Positions 1-7,107 of a stretch of DNA of 64,000 bases are shown here, in pieces (the stretch's first letter is position 1; the number at the start of each line of letters is the position of its first letter). A program made the position numbers and the translations under genes. Under the pieces are notes generated by a model, which saw nothing but the letters and a program-made list of their open reading frames with translations, searched no databases and was not told the DNA's origin. Where the stretch lies: NCBI RefSeq assembly GCF_042429765.1, contig NZ_JBHLZU010000004.1, forward strand, positions 62,001 to 126,000, read 5' to 3'. This stretch comes from Allokutzneria oryzae. GTDB taxonomy: Bacteria > Actinomycetota > Actinomycetes > Mycobacteriales > Pseudonocardiaceae.

Positions 1-660
1 GCGAAGGTGCTCGCGACGCACAGCTCGATGACGCTGGCCGAGCTGATGGTGCCGTTCATGAAGCTGTCCAACAACATGCACGCCGAGTCACTGGTGAAGG
101 CCATGGGGCGCAAGGAAAAGGGTGCCGGGACCTGGGCGGCGGGCACCGAGGTCATGGCGAAGAAGCTCGCGGGCCTGGGAGTTCCCGAGGGCGCCTACCG
201 CATGGTCGACGGCTCCGGACTGTCCAGGATGGACCTCATCACCACCGAGCAGCTCGGGAACCTGTTGGTGGCGGCCCAGAACCGCTCGTGGTTCCCGGCC
301 TGGTACGAGTCGCTGCCGGTCGCGGGCAAGGCGGAGCGCATGGTCGGCGGGACCCTCCGCAACCGGATGAAGGGCACCCCCGCCGAGGGCAACGTGCACG
401 CGAAGACGGGCTCGCTGACCGGCGTCACGGGACTGTCCGGCTACGTCACGGCGGCCACTGGCGAGCGTCTGGTCTTCACCTCGGTGATGAACAACTACCT
501 GACGGCGAAGCTGTCGGGCCTTGAGGACGCGATCGCGATCCGCCTGGCCCACTACGCGGGCGCACAGGACCGGTCGATCGCCACGACCGTCCCCGCTCCG
601 CGCGCGGCGGGCCCGAACCCGCACACCGACCTGGAGTGCACCTGGACCCGCACCTGCTGA
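1..660 (+). CDS. dacB: D-alanyl-D-alanine carboxypeptidase (PBP4 / peptidase S13 family), C-terminal part
   Basis: The gene runs in from the left edge, so its start, signal peptide and SxxK nucleophile motif are not visible. What remains is the last 219 codons, including the S13-type SNN motif (start LSNNMHAE, near base 65) and the KTG triad motif (HAKTGSLTGV, near base 400) followed by the typical GLSGYVTA strand. The family trims D-Ala from peptidoglycan stem peptides outside the membrane. It ends with TGA and is followed within 15 bp by a perfect palindromic terminator shared with the convergent sigma-factor gene. S13 family membership is clear; the symbol is by family and not confirmed by context. 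Confidence 0.88.
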   Translation, partial: AKVLATHSSMTLAELMVPFMKLSNNMHAESLVKAMGRKEKGAGTWAAGTEVMAKKLAGLGVPEGAYRMVDGSGLSRMDLITTEQLGNLLVAAQNRSWFPAWYESLPVAGKAERMVGGTLRNRMKGTPAEGNVHAKTGSLTGVTGLSGYVTAATGERLVFTSVMNNYLTAKLSGLEDAIAIRLAHYAGAQDRSIATTVPAPRAAGPNPHTDLECTWTRTC

Positions 661-674
661 CACCACCCGCACCG

Positions 675-712
675 CGGTTTCGCGCTGGATGGGCCCATCC
701 AGCGCGAAACCG
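675..712. terminator. Bidirectional terminator between dacB and the sigma-factor gene
   Basis: This is a perfect 38-bp palindrome (19-bp arms, starting CGGTTTCGCGCTGG) in the 58-bp gap between two convergent genes. There is no long T run, as is usual in this GC range. Its outer arms share TTTCGCG/CGCGAAA with the dispersed repeat family described elsewhere, but the rest differs. Confidence 0.8.
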
Positions 713-718
713 GTGGGA

Positions 719-1510
719 TCACTCCTCGTCGAGGGTGTCGCGGAGCTTGGCCAGGGTGCGGGACAGCAGCCGGGACACGTGCATCTGGGAGATGCCGACC
801 CGGTCGGCGATCTGGGTCTGGGTCATGTTCCCGAAGAAGCGCAGCACCACGATCGTGCGCTCGCGTTCCGGCAGGCGCTCCAGCAGCGGTTGCAGCGACT
901 CGCGCCGCTCGACGTCCGCCATGCCCTCGTCCTCCTCGCCGAGCGCGTCGCCGAGGGAGACCCCGTCGTTCTCGCCGAGCAGCATGTCGTCGAGGGACGC
1001 GCTGCGGTAGGCGTTGGTCGCCTCCAAGCCCTCGAAGACCTCCTCGCGGGAGACGCCGAGGTGCGCGGCGATCTCGCTCGGGGTCGGCGCGCGGCCCATC
1101 CGCTGCGACAGCTCACCGACGGCCGCGCTGATCGACAGGTGCATCTCCTTGAGCCGCCGGGGAACCCGGACCGCCCAGCTGGTGTCCCTGAAGTGCCTGC
1201 GGACCTCGCCCATGATCGTCGGCACCGCGAAGGACAGGAAGTCCACGCCGCGCTCCGGGTCGAACCGGTCGACGGCGTTGATCAGTCCGAGCGTGGCGAC
1301 CTGGACCAGGTCCTCCTGGTTCTCGCCGCGGTTGGCGAAGCGGCGCGCGATGTGCTTCGCCACCGGCAGGTGCCCGGTAACCAGCTTGTCCCGCAGCTCC
1401 GAGCGCGCGGGGTCGTCCTGGTCGAGCGCGGCGAGCTCGGCGAACACCGGCGTGTACTGCTCGTACCCGCCTTTGGTGGAGGTAGTGCTCTGCTCCGCCT
1501 GTGAGCTCAC
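719..1510 (-). CDS. sigF: SigB/SigF-family alternative RNA polymerase sigma factor
   Basis: A 263-residue group 3 sigma factor with regions 2, 3 and 4 but no region 1.1. Region 2 carries GLINAVDRFDPERGVDFLSF (about 77-96), and the region 4 helix-turn-helix is TQIADRVGISQMHVSRL near the C-terminus. The start overlaps the stop of the upstream anti-sigma gene by 4 bp, so the pair is translationally coupled, the usual rsbW-sigB/F arrangement. It is expected to be held inactive by the kinase-like partner until a dephosphorylated STAS protein releases it. The family is certain; whether it is the orthologue of mycobacterial SigF or a Streptomyces SigB/F paralogue cannot be settled here. Confidence 0.95.
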   Translation of the reverse strand: MSSQAEQSTTSTKGGYEQYTPVFAELAALDQDDPARSELRDKLVTGHLPVAKHIARRFANRGENQEDLVQVATLGLINAVDRFDPERGVDFLSFAVPTIMGEVRRHFRDTSWAVRVPRRLKEMHLSISAAVGELSQRMGRAPTPSEIAAHLGVSREEVFEGLEATNAYRSASLDDMLLGENDGVSLGDALGEEDEGMADVERRESLQPLLERLPERERTIVVLRFFGNMTQTQIADRVGISQMHVSRLLSRTLAKLRDTLDEE

Positions 1511-1947
1511 GCGCCGACCACCGTCCCACTCGCCTTAGACAACTCGATGCGCACCAGGTGCCTGCCGTCGCCGGTGGCGGTCGTCGACGCGGTCACCTCG
1601 TCGGCCAGCGTGCTCAGCACCCGCCAGCCGAACGTGTCGCGCTTGGGCTCGTGCGGCTCGTCGGCCAGCACGCTGACATCCACGACGACGCGGCCAGCGG
1701 TGGGCTGGAACCGGCAGCTCAGGATGCCGCCCGCGGTGGCGACGCCGATCAGCGTCGAGCACGCCTCGTCGACGGCGAGCTTCAGGTCGGCGATGGAGTC
1801 AAGGTCGAAGTCCTCCCGCATAGCCAGGTCCGCGGCCACCGCGCGGACGACGGACAGGTGAGCCGCGTTGGCGTTGACCCGCACCTCGATGGGCGCGGCT
1901 GCGAGGGTCGGATCGGCCGTCGCGGGCTCGGAAGGGGACACGGTCAC
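1507..1947 (-). CDS. rsbW: Anti-sigma factor, RsbW/UsfX-type serine kinase
   Basis: A 146-residue GHKL ATPase-fold protein that would bind the sigma factor encoded directly downstream and phosphorylate a STAS antagonist. The GTG start at 1947 has GAGGTG just upstream. The N-box region reads LAVDEACSTLI (about 57-67), with Thr where many kinases have the conserved Asn of ExxxN; the glycine-rich region is weak in this small protein. Its last bases overlap the sigma-factor start. A SigB/F-type promoter match lies about 110 bp upstream, which fits autoregulation. Assignment rests on size, fold signature and coupling to the sigma gene. Confidence 0.88.
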   Translation of the reverse strand: MTVSPSEPATADPTLAAAPIEVRVNANAAHLSVVRAVAADLAMREDFDLDSIADLKLAVDEACSTLIGVATAGGILSCRFQPTAGRVVVDVSVLADEPHEPKRDTFGWRVLSTLADEVTASTTATGDGRHLVRIELSKASGTVVGA

Positions 1948-2062
1948 TCTGCACCTCGTGGTCGTTCGGGGAAGGCGGGGCTCGTCTACGGCTGTCGATG
2001 ATCCTCCAGGACCGCCGAAGCCACCGGCATGGGGACGGGCGACTCACACCGTCCCCGGCTTG

Positions 2063-2089
2063 GTACCCGTTCGTGGCGTCGCCGACACC
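2063..2089 (-). promoter_or_regulatory. Candidate SigB/F-type promoter for rsbW-sigF
   Basis: Read on the minus strand this is GGTGTC, 15 nt, GGGTAC. The -10-like GGGTAC is an exact match to the GGGTAC/T published for actinobacterial SigB/SigF promoters, and the -35 differs from GGTTTC at one base. The predicted start leaves a leader of about 110 nt before the rsbW GTG at 1947. It would make the module self-amplifying. Confidence 0.5.
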
Positions 2090-2090
2090 T

Positions 2091-2117
2091 GGTTTCGCGA
2101 CGCGGGGGGCAGGGAAG
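2091..2117 (+). promoter_or_regulatory. Weaker candidate SigB/F-type promoter facing the phosphatase-like fusion gene
   Basis: GGTTTC, 15 nt, GGGAAG on the plus strand. The -35 is ideal and the -10 matches GGG plus A only. It lies back to back with the minus-strand match at 2063-2089, one base apart, and points to the gene starting at 2254. The call is tentative because of the poor -10. Confidence 0.3.
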
Positions 2118-2130
2118 CCAGGCACGGCAG

Positions 2131-2174
2131 AACGCAGTACGCACACAGGAGTAACGCAGTACGCACACAGGAGT
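2131..2174 (+). repeat. Exact 22-bp tandem duplication carrying a Shine-Dalgarno sequence
   Basis: Two identical 22-bp units abut at 2131-2152 and 2153-2174, each beginning AACGCAGTACGCAC and ending CAGGAGT. Each copy therefore contains an AGGAG. The second AGGAG (2169-2173) is correctly spaced for an ATG at 2180. Confidence 0.95.
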
Positions 2175-2179
2175 GAACG

Positions 2180-2257
2180 ATGGTCGCCGAGAGCGCGGAG
2201 CCGTCGGCCAGGATCCCGGCGGCGCCGACCGATCCTCCCTGCTGGCCGCCGTCATGA
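2180..2257 (+). CDS. Possible 25-codon leader peptide overlapping the fusion-gene start
   Basis: An ATG six bases after AGGAG opens a 25-codon frame (begins MVAESAEPSARIP) whose TGA at 2255-2257 overlaps the ATG at 2254 of the next frame as ATGA. It may be a leader peptide that couples translation to the downstream gene. Alternatively it is the true N-terminus of that gene, broken by a one-base shift (real or a sequencing error). Nothing in its residues shows a function. Confidence 0.35.
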   Translation: MVAESAEPSARIPAAPTDPPCWPPS

Positions 2258-3696
2258 CAGCGCGACAGGAGCTCGCGAGGCAGGCGGCGGACCAGCTTGG
2301 GCTGGCCGGGATCCGCTTCGCCAAGGGCGTGGTCGCGGGGGACCGGGCGGTGGGCCGGGACTGGCACGACGTGCTGGCCATGGGCGACCGGATCGCCCTG
2401 GTCGTCGGCCAGGTGCCGCGGCAGCGCGACGAGGAGTCGGCCCGCGTCGTGGTCGAGCGGTTGCGCGGGGTGATCACCGCCCAGCTCCTCCACGGCTGCA
2501 CCGCGGCGGAGACCGTGCTCGCGCTGCACCGCTACGCGGGCTTCGCCGCGGAGGCCGCGGGCGCGACGCTCTGCCTCGCCGTCTTCGAGCCCGCGACCCG
2601 GAGCGTGCGGTGCGCCTCGGCGGGCCACCCCGGCGTACTGGTGATCACCGAGCACGGCGTCATCCGCCAGCTCGTCGGAAGCCGCAGCGGCCCGCTGGCG
2701 ACGGGATATCCCGCCAGGGCACGGGAGGCGCTGGAGACCGTGGGGGAGCGGGAGACCGTCTTGCTGTACTCGACCGAACTCGGGCGCTGTCATCCGGACG
2801 TGCGCCTGGAAACCCTTGCCACGTCGGTGGTCGCGGAGACCGGAGCGGACCCGCGTGCCCTGTGCGAGCGGCTCACCGGGCGGCTGTCGTGCTCGCCGGA
2901 CGCCGGTGACGCCGTGGCCCTCGTCTTCACCCCGACCCGTGTTCCCGTCGGCCCGTTCGCGCTCAGCTTCCCGGCCGAGGCCGGGCGGCTGTCCGCGCTG
3001 CGGCACGAGCTGGCCGACTGGCTCGGCAGGGTCGGAGTGTCCGAAGAGGACACTTTCGCCTTCGTGCTCGCCGTCGGCGAGGCCGCGGCCAACTCGATCG
3101 AGCACGGCTACCGGTCCGACAGCGCGACCGGAACGATCACCGTCACCGCGGAGTCCGGTGCGGGCGGCGCGACCCGGGTCACCGTCTCCGACGACGGGCA
3201 CTGGCGGTACCCGCCGCTCACCGACCACAGCAGGGGACGCGGGCTGCTGATCATGCGCGAGTCCATGGACGAGGTGCTCGTCCACCGCGGCGCGCACGGC
3301 ACCGTGGTGACCCTGTGCAAACGCCCGAGCAGCCGCGCCGACCGCAACGGCCAGTGCGACCCCGGCGGCTACGAGGTCCGCGTGCGCCAGGTCGAGGGCG
3401 CCGTCCGCGTCGAGCTCGGCGGGGAGCTGCCAGCCTCGGTCGCGCCCGCGTTGCGCAAGAGCCTGCTGACGGCCGCCAGGGGCGGTGTCTTCCCGCTGCG
3501 GCTCGACCTCTCCGATGTCGGCCGGGACACCGAGGGTCTCGTGCTCGCCTTGTTCTCGGTGGCCGACGCCGCTGCCGCCGCCGGTCAGCCCCTGGTACTG
3601 GCCGCCCCCGACCCCAGTCCCGTGCGCGAGGCGCTGGCAACGGCGGGCCTGCACCGGATCGCCCGCGTGACAGACATCCTGGAGACCGCCTCATGA
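2254..3696 (+). CDS. PP2C-like / RsbW-like / STAS triple-domain sigma-regulator fusion
   Basis: About 480 residues from ATG 2254. A GTG at 2173 also opens this frame, but it lies inside the ribosome site. Domain 1 (about 20-220) is a SpoIIE/RsbU-type PP2C fold: GRDWHDV keeps one Asp, but the GDVxGxG metal motif reads VVGQVPRQ, so a metal-binding Asp is replaced by Gln. Domain 2 (about 225-345) is a GHKL ATPase with an intact N box (EAAANSIEHGY), DDGHWR and GRGLLIM. Domain 3 (about 350-475) is a STAS fold in which the usual DSSG acceptor region is DTEG, placing Glu at the phosphorylated Ser site. It is divergent from rsbW-sigF and overlaps the next gene by ATGA. Architecture is sure; phosphatase activity is doubtful. 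Confidence 0.85.
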   Translation: MTARQELARQAADQLGLAGIRFAKGVVAGDRAVGRDWHDVLAMGDRIALVVGQVPRQRDEESARVVVERLRGVITAQLLHGCTAAETVLALHRYAGFAAEAAGATLCLAVFEPATRSVRCASAGHPGVLVITEHGVIRQLVGSRSGPLATGYPARAREALETVGERETVLLYSTELGRCHPDVRLETLATSVVAETGADPRALCERLTGRLSCSPDAGDAVALVFTPTRVPVGPFALSFPAEAGRLSALRHELADWLGRVGVSEEDTFAFVLAVGEAAANSIEHGYRSDSATGTITVTAESGAGGATRVTVSDDGHWRYPPLTDHSRGRGLLIMRESMDEVLVHRGAHGTVVTLCKRPSSRADRNGQCDPGGYEVRVRQVEGAVRVELGGELPASVAPALRKSLLTAARGGVFPLRLDLSDVGRDTEGLVLALFSVADAAAAAGQPLVLAAPDPSPVREALATAGLHRIARVTDILETAS

Positions 3697-4925
3697 CCAC
3701 CCCCGACATCGAAGAGCACGTCGAGGGACCACCGCTGCGCATCGCCATGGTCTCCCTCGACGACGGCCCCGCCGGACACGAGGGACCCGACCGCCCTGCC
3801 GCGCTGTCCCCGGCGGGGCCGCACGTCGCCGCGCTCGCCACCGCCATGGCCGAGGCCGGGCACGCGGTGACCGTCTACGTCCGGGCCACCGCGCCCGGGC
3901 TGGACCCCAGAGCCACGGCCGGGCCGGGGCTGGAGGTCGTGCGCCTGCCCGCGGGGCCGCCGCGTGAGCTGGCCTCGAACGACCTCCTGGAACACCTCGG
4001 CGAGTTCGGCGGGCACCTGGCCGCGCACTGGACCCGGCACCGTCCCGACGTCGTGCACGCGCACTACTGGTCGGCGGGCGTGGCGTCGGTGCTGGCCGCC
4101 CGCGAGGCCAAAGTGCCGGTGGTGCAGACGTTCCAGGCCCTGGGCGCGATCGGTGGCCGCCGCGGTGTCCCCGCGCAGCGGCCCAAGCTGGAGCGTCTGG
4201 TGGGCCGTGAGGCCGTGCGGGTCGCGGCGACCAGCTCGACGGAGGCCGACGAGCTGATCCGGCGGGGGGTCTCCCGCGCGATGATCTCCGTGGTGCCCTG
4301 CGGGGTGGACCCCGAGCGCTTCACCCCGCAGGGGCCCGCGGCGGAGCGCGGCACGCGGTACCGGCTGGTCTCCGTCGGGGACCTGGTGCCGCACAAGGGT
4401 TTCGACACCACCGTGCGCGCGTTGCGGGCGCTGCCGGAGACCGAGCTGGTGATCGCGGGCGGCCCCGCTCCAGCCGAGCTGCCCCACGATCCCGAGGCGC
4501 GGCGGCTGTTCGCGCTCGCCCGCCGGGAGGGTGTCACCGACCGCGTGCACCTGCTCGGACGAGTGGCCGACGCGGAGCTGCCCGCGCTGCTGCGTTCGGC
4601 GGACGCGCTGGTCTGCTGCCCGTCGGCCGAGCCGCTCGGGCTGGTCGTGCTGGAGGCCATGGCCTGCGAGGTCGCCGTGGTGGCCAGCGAGGTGGGCGGC
4701 CTCGTCGACATGGTGATCGACGGTGTGACCGGGCGGCTGGTGCCGCCGCGGGACCCCGACTCGCTGGCCAGGGCGCTCGCCCCGCTGCTCGCAGACCCGG
4801 TGACCGCCCAGTCCTACGGCGCCGCCGGACGGGACCGGGTGCGCGCCAGGTACTCCTGGGACCGGGTGGCCGAGGACACCGTGCGGGTCTACCGGCAGGC
4901 GGTCGGGGAGTTCGCCGCGCTCTGA
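3693..4925 (+). CDS. Glycosyltransferase family 4 (GT-B fold)
   Basis: A 410-residue retaining glycosyltransferase of the GT4 type. The N-terminal half has the acceptor domain, including HAHYWSAGVAS (about 122-132) and the linker VVPCGVDPERF. The C-terminal nucleotide-sugar domain has GDLVPHKGFD and the EX7E-type stretch EPLGLVVLEAMA (about 312-323). ATG 3693 overlaps the stop of the sigma-regulator fusion by 4 bp, so the two are co-translated, which suggests a stress-linked glycoside or envelope product. The sugar donor and acceptor cannot be told from sequence. A strong hairpin follows at 4973. Confidence 0.88.
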   Translation: MTTPDIEEHVEGPPLRIAMVSLDDGPAGHEGPDRPAALSPAGPHVAALATAMAEAGHAVTVYVRATAPGLDPRATAGPGLEVVRLPAGPPRELASNDLLEHLGEFGGHLAAHWTRHRPDVVHAHYWSAGVASVLAAREAKVPVVQTFQALGAIGGRRGVPAQRPKLERLVGREAVRVAATSSTEADELIRRGVSRAMISVVPCGVDPERFTPQGPAAERGTRYRLVSVGDLVPHKGFDTTVRALRALPETELVIAGGPAPAELPHDPEARRLFALARREGVTDRVHLLGRVADAELPALLRSADALVCCPSAEPLGLVVLEAMACEVAVVASEVGGLVDMVIDGVTGRLVPPRDPDSLARALAPLLADPVTAQSYGAAGRDRVRARYSWDRVAEDTVRVYRQAVGEFAAL

Positions 4926-4972
4926 CGGCGGTTTGTCCGCCGTCGGCCCCGGGAACTCCCCGAAAGTGGACA

Positions 4973-4998
4973 GGCCGACCGTCCGTGGACGGTCGGCC
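4973..4998 (+). terminator. Terminator after the GT4 gene
   Basis: Perfect 12-bp inverted repeat GGCCGACCGTCC / GGACGGTCGGCC with a two-base centre, 47 bp after the stop codon. Confidence 0.75.
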
Positions 4999-5049
4999 CG
5001 ATCGTGGGCACCGCGCCGCGTGAGCGCGCAGGTGCGTTTTGTTGTGTAT

Positions 5050-5083
5050 CCGCATCCCTCCGGGGTGAAACCCGATGATGCGG
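5050..5083 (-). terminator. Terminator after the free STAS gene
   Basis: Nested hairpin: outer CCGCATC/GATGCGG and inner CGGG-GTGAAA-CCCG, starting 3 bp beyond the TAA of the minus-strand STAS gene. Confidence 0.6.
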
Positions 5084-5085
5084 AA

Positions 5086-5508
5086 TTAGGCCGCTAGTGC
5101 CTCACTGACGCTGGGAAAAGTACTGAAGACGTCACCCAGTCCGGTGACAGTGAGCGGGCGTTGCACGGATCGGTTCGCGCTCACGAGGCAGAAGCCGACG
5201 CCGTGGTCCTCGGCGAAGTGCTGGCAGTCCACGAGCGCGGCGAGGCCGCTGGATCCCAGGAAGCTCACCCGGCTCAGGTCGAGCACGACCCGACTGTTCT
5301 TTCCGGCGAGCTGCTCGTCCAGCGCACTGCGCAACAGCGGCGTGGTGAACATGTCGATCTCACCGCTGACCCCGAGCACCACTGTGCCGGCCGAAGGAGT
5401 GAGCACGGACAGCTCGATCAGCTGGTCCGCTTGCGGTGCGGCGAGGTCGGGCATGTCGGGGAGCAGTGACTCCGTGTGGTTCACGGTGTGGATGTGGTTC
5501 TCGGCCAC
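5086..5508 (-). CDS. rsbV: Anti-sigma factor antagonist (STAS domain, RsbV-like)
   Basis: A 140-residue STAS protein with about 30 extra N-terminal residues. The acceptor site is intact: VVLDLSRVSFLGSSGLAALV (about 88-107), so it can be phosphorylated and switched, unlike the STAS domain of the nearby fusion protein. GTG 5508 follows a strong GGAGGAGG. It is the likely partner of the anti-sigma kinase at 1507-1947: unphosphorylated, it would bind that kinase and free the sigma factor. It is transcribed alone, convergent with the GT4 gene. Partner assignment is by proximity. Confidence 0.88.
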   Translation of the reverse strand: MAENHIHTVNHTESLLPDMPDLAAPQADQLIELSVLTPSAGTVVLGVSGEIDMFTTPLLRSALDEQLAGKNSRVVLDLSRVSFLGSSGLAALVDCQHFAEDHGVGFCLVSANRSVQRPLTVTGLGDVFSTFPSVSEALAA

Positions 5509-5710
5509 GTTTCCTCCTCCGTCGTGTTAGAGGGGACGGAAGGGGTACGGCGATGGGGGCGTCGCGTCTCGAACGCTTCGCGCCACCGGCCTAGAGGATG
5601 GGCGCACGGCCCCTCCGACCACGGCTGTCTTTCAACCGCTGTGCAACCCACCGTAGAGACCTCCGTCCTCGCGCACAACCGGTCTGCGTCCGTCCGTGGG
5701 ACCCCGGGCG

Positions 5711-5735
5711 GTTTGGCAAGGGACGGAACGGGCAT
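5711..5735 (+). promoter_or_regulatory. Candidate SigB/F-type promoter of the GT9 gene
   Basis: GTTT, 15 nt, GGGCAT, about 50 bp before the GTG start at 5789. It departs from the GTTT-N15-GGGTA pattern at one -10 base. It would place the next gene in the same regulon as the sigma module beside it. Confidence 0.35.
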
Positions 5736-5788
5736 TGAACTGAGTGGTGCGCATTTCCGCACCTCTCGCCCGCCTCTGGAGGTGAACC

Positions 5789-6895
5789 GTGACCGTGTCC
5801 CTCCGAGTGCCCTCGCCGCGTCCGTCACCGGCCCTGCCCCTGCTGTCCGAGCCGTTTCCGTCGCACGTGGACTGGACGGAGCTCAGCCGGATTCTGGTTG
5901 TACGACCGGGCAATCTCGGCGATGCGCTGATGTTGGCGCCCGCGCTGCGCGCGCTGCGGCAAGCCGCTCCCGGCAGCCGCGTCGACCTGCTGACCTCGCC
6001 GTCGGGCGCCGCCGTTCGCGAGCTCCTCTCGGTGCTCGACGGCGTGGTTGTCGGTACGCCGTCCTGGTACGACCGTTCGACCGCCCCGCGCGAGGACGTC
6101 CGTCGCTCGGCACGGCAGGAGCAAGCGCTGATCGGCACACTGACCAGCCGCGGCTACGACGCGATGATCGTCTTCACCTCGGCGGCCCAGTCCCCGTGGG
6201 CCGCGGCGCACGCCGGGCTGCTGGCCGGGATCGGTGTCCGGGCGGTGCACTCGGCGGAGACCGGAGGCGTGGTCGCCTCGCACTGCGTCCCGCCGCCGGA
6301 GGGACCGACGCACCAGGTGGACCGGACGCTGCATCTGTTGCACGGCCTGGGAGTTCCGGCGAAGGGCACCGTCGTCCGCATCGACCTGCCGGAACGCGCG
6401 CGTGCCGCCGCCGACGTCGTGCTCACCGGGACGACAGGCGCGTTCTCGGTGCTCACGCCGGGATGTACTCGAAACGAACTCCGTTATCCCGCAGCGGGTT
6501 TCGCCGCCACGGCCGCGTTGCTCGCCGATGCCGGGCTCCCGGTGCTCGTGACGGGTTCCCCGCGCGAATGCGAGCTGATCGCCGAGGTCGTCGGGCGCGC
6601 CCGCCACCCCGGCGTGCGCGCACTGGAACCGGTCGGCGTCGCGGTGCTGGCAGCCGTGATCAGCCGCGCGGAAGTGTTGGTCGGCAACGACTCCGGGCCG
6701 ATGCACCTGGCCGACGCGGTGGGCACCCCGGTGGCGATCGCCTACGGCGGCACGGGCCGCGGTGACGACACCAGGCCGAGATCCGTGCGGGCGCAGCTGG
6801 TGCGCGGAACCTCGTCATGTCTGGACATCGCGCCCGCCGACCTGGCGGCAGCGGCCAGATCCGTGCTCCGCCCCGCCTCACTCCTCCTGCCGTAG
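5789..6895 (+). CDS. Glycosyltransferase family 9 (ADP-heptosyltransferase-like)
   Basis: A 368-residue GT-B transferase. The N-terminal motif RPGNLGDALMLAP (about 39-51) and the C-terminal nucleotide-sugar motif VGNDSGPMHLADAVGTPV (about 297-314) are diagnostic of GT9. GTG 5789 has GGAGGTGA upstream. In Gram-negatives GT9 builds the LPS core; actinomycete members are usually of unknown acceptor. Its TAG stop forms the left edge of a dispersed palindromic element. A SigB/F-type promoter match precedes it, so a role in stress-induced surface glycosylation is a reasonable but unproven guess. Confidence 0.88.
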   Translation: MTVSLRVPSPRPSPALPLLSEPFPSHVDWTELSRILVVRPGNLGDALMLAPALRALRQAAPGSRVDLLTSPSGAAVRELLSVLDGVVVGTPSWYDRSTAPREDVRRSARQEQALIGTLTSRGYDAMIVFTSAAQSPWAAAHAGLLAGIGVRAVHSAETGGVVASHCVPPPEGPTHQVDRTLHLLHGLGVPAKGTVVRIDLPERARAAADVVLTGTTGAFSVLTPGCTRNELRYPAAGFAATAALLADAGLPVLVTGSPRECELIAEVVGRARHPGVRALEPVGVAVLAAVISRAEVLVGNDSGPMHLADAVGTPVAIAYGGTGRGDDTRPRSVRAQLVRGTSSCLDIAPADLAAAARSVLRPASLLLP

Positions 6896-7107
6896 GAGGG
6901 CTCCGCGAACCTCGCCGCCGCCGCGTCGACCCCGTGCCACGGTCTGTGCGCGTTGGACCGGCCGACATGATCGGAGTTTTCGCGTTTTGTCACCTTGATG
7001 CGCAAAAGAGCGCTCTCATTTCGCGTTAAGGCTCCACAACGCGAAACGAGGGCGCCGGGTGCGGGCTCCGGGCGAGGTGGTGTCGCTACGTGCGGGCCAC
7101 GGCCTAT
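6892..7107. repeat. Dispersed palindromic element, copy A
   Basis: Fills the gap between the convergent GT9 and BrkB-like genes. The core hairpin (about 6977-7047) has outer arms TTTCGCGTT/AACGCGAAA and central GAGCGCTC. Over this 72-base core it is the reverse complement of copy D with one difference seen. The flanks are more diverged, but the right end still aligns with copies B to D, and both flanking TAG stops sit at the element edges. Confidence 0.85.

Noticed and set aside
675..712. Treating the dacB-sigF palindrome as a fifth copy of the dispersed element
   Set aside because: Only the TTTCGCG/CGCGAAA outer bases match; core GAGCGCTC, end sequences and CTAG are absent.
2173..2253. GTG 2173 as start of the sigma-regulator fusion
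   Set aside because: It overlaps the AGGAG itself, leaving no spacing; the added residues are low-complexity and not domain-like.
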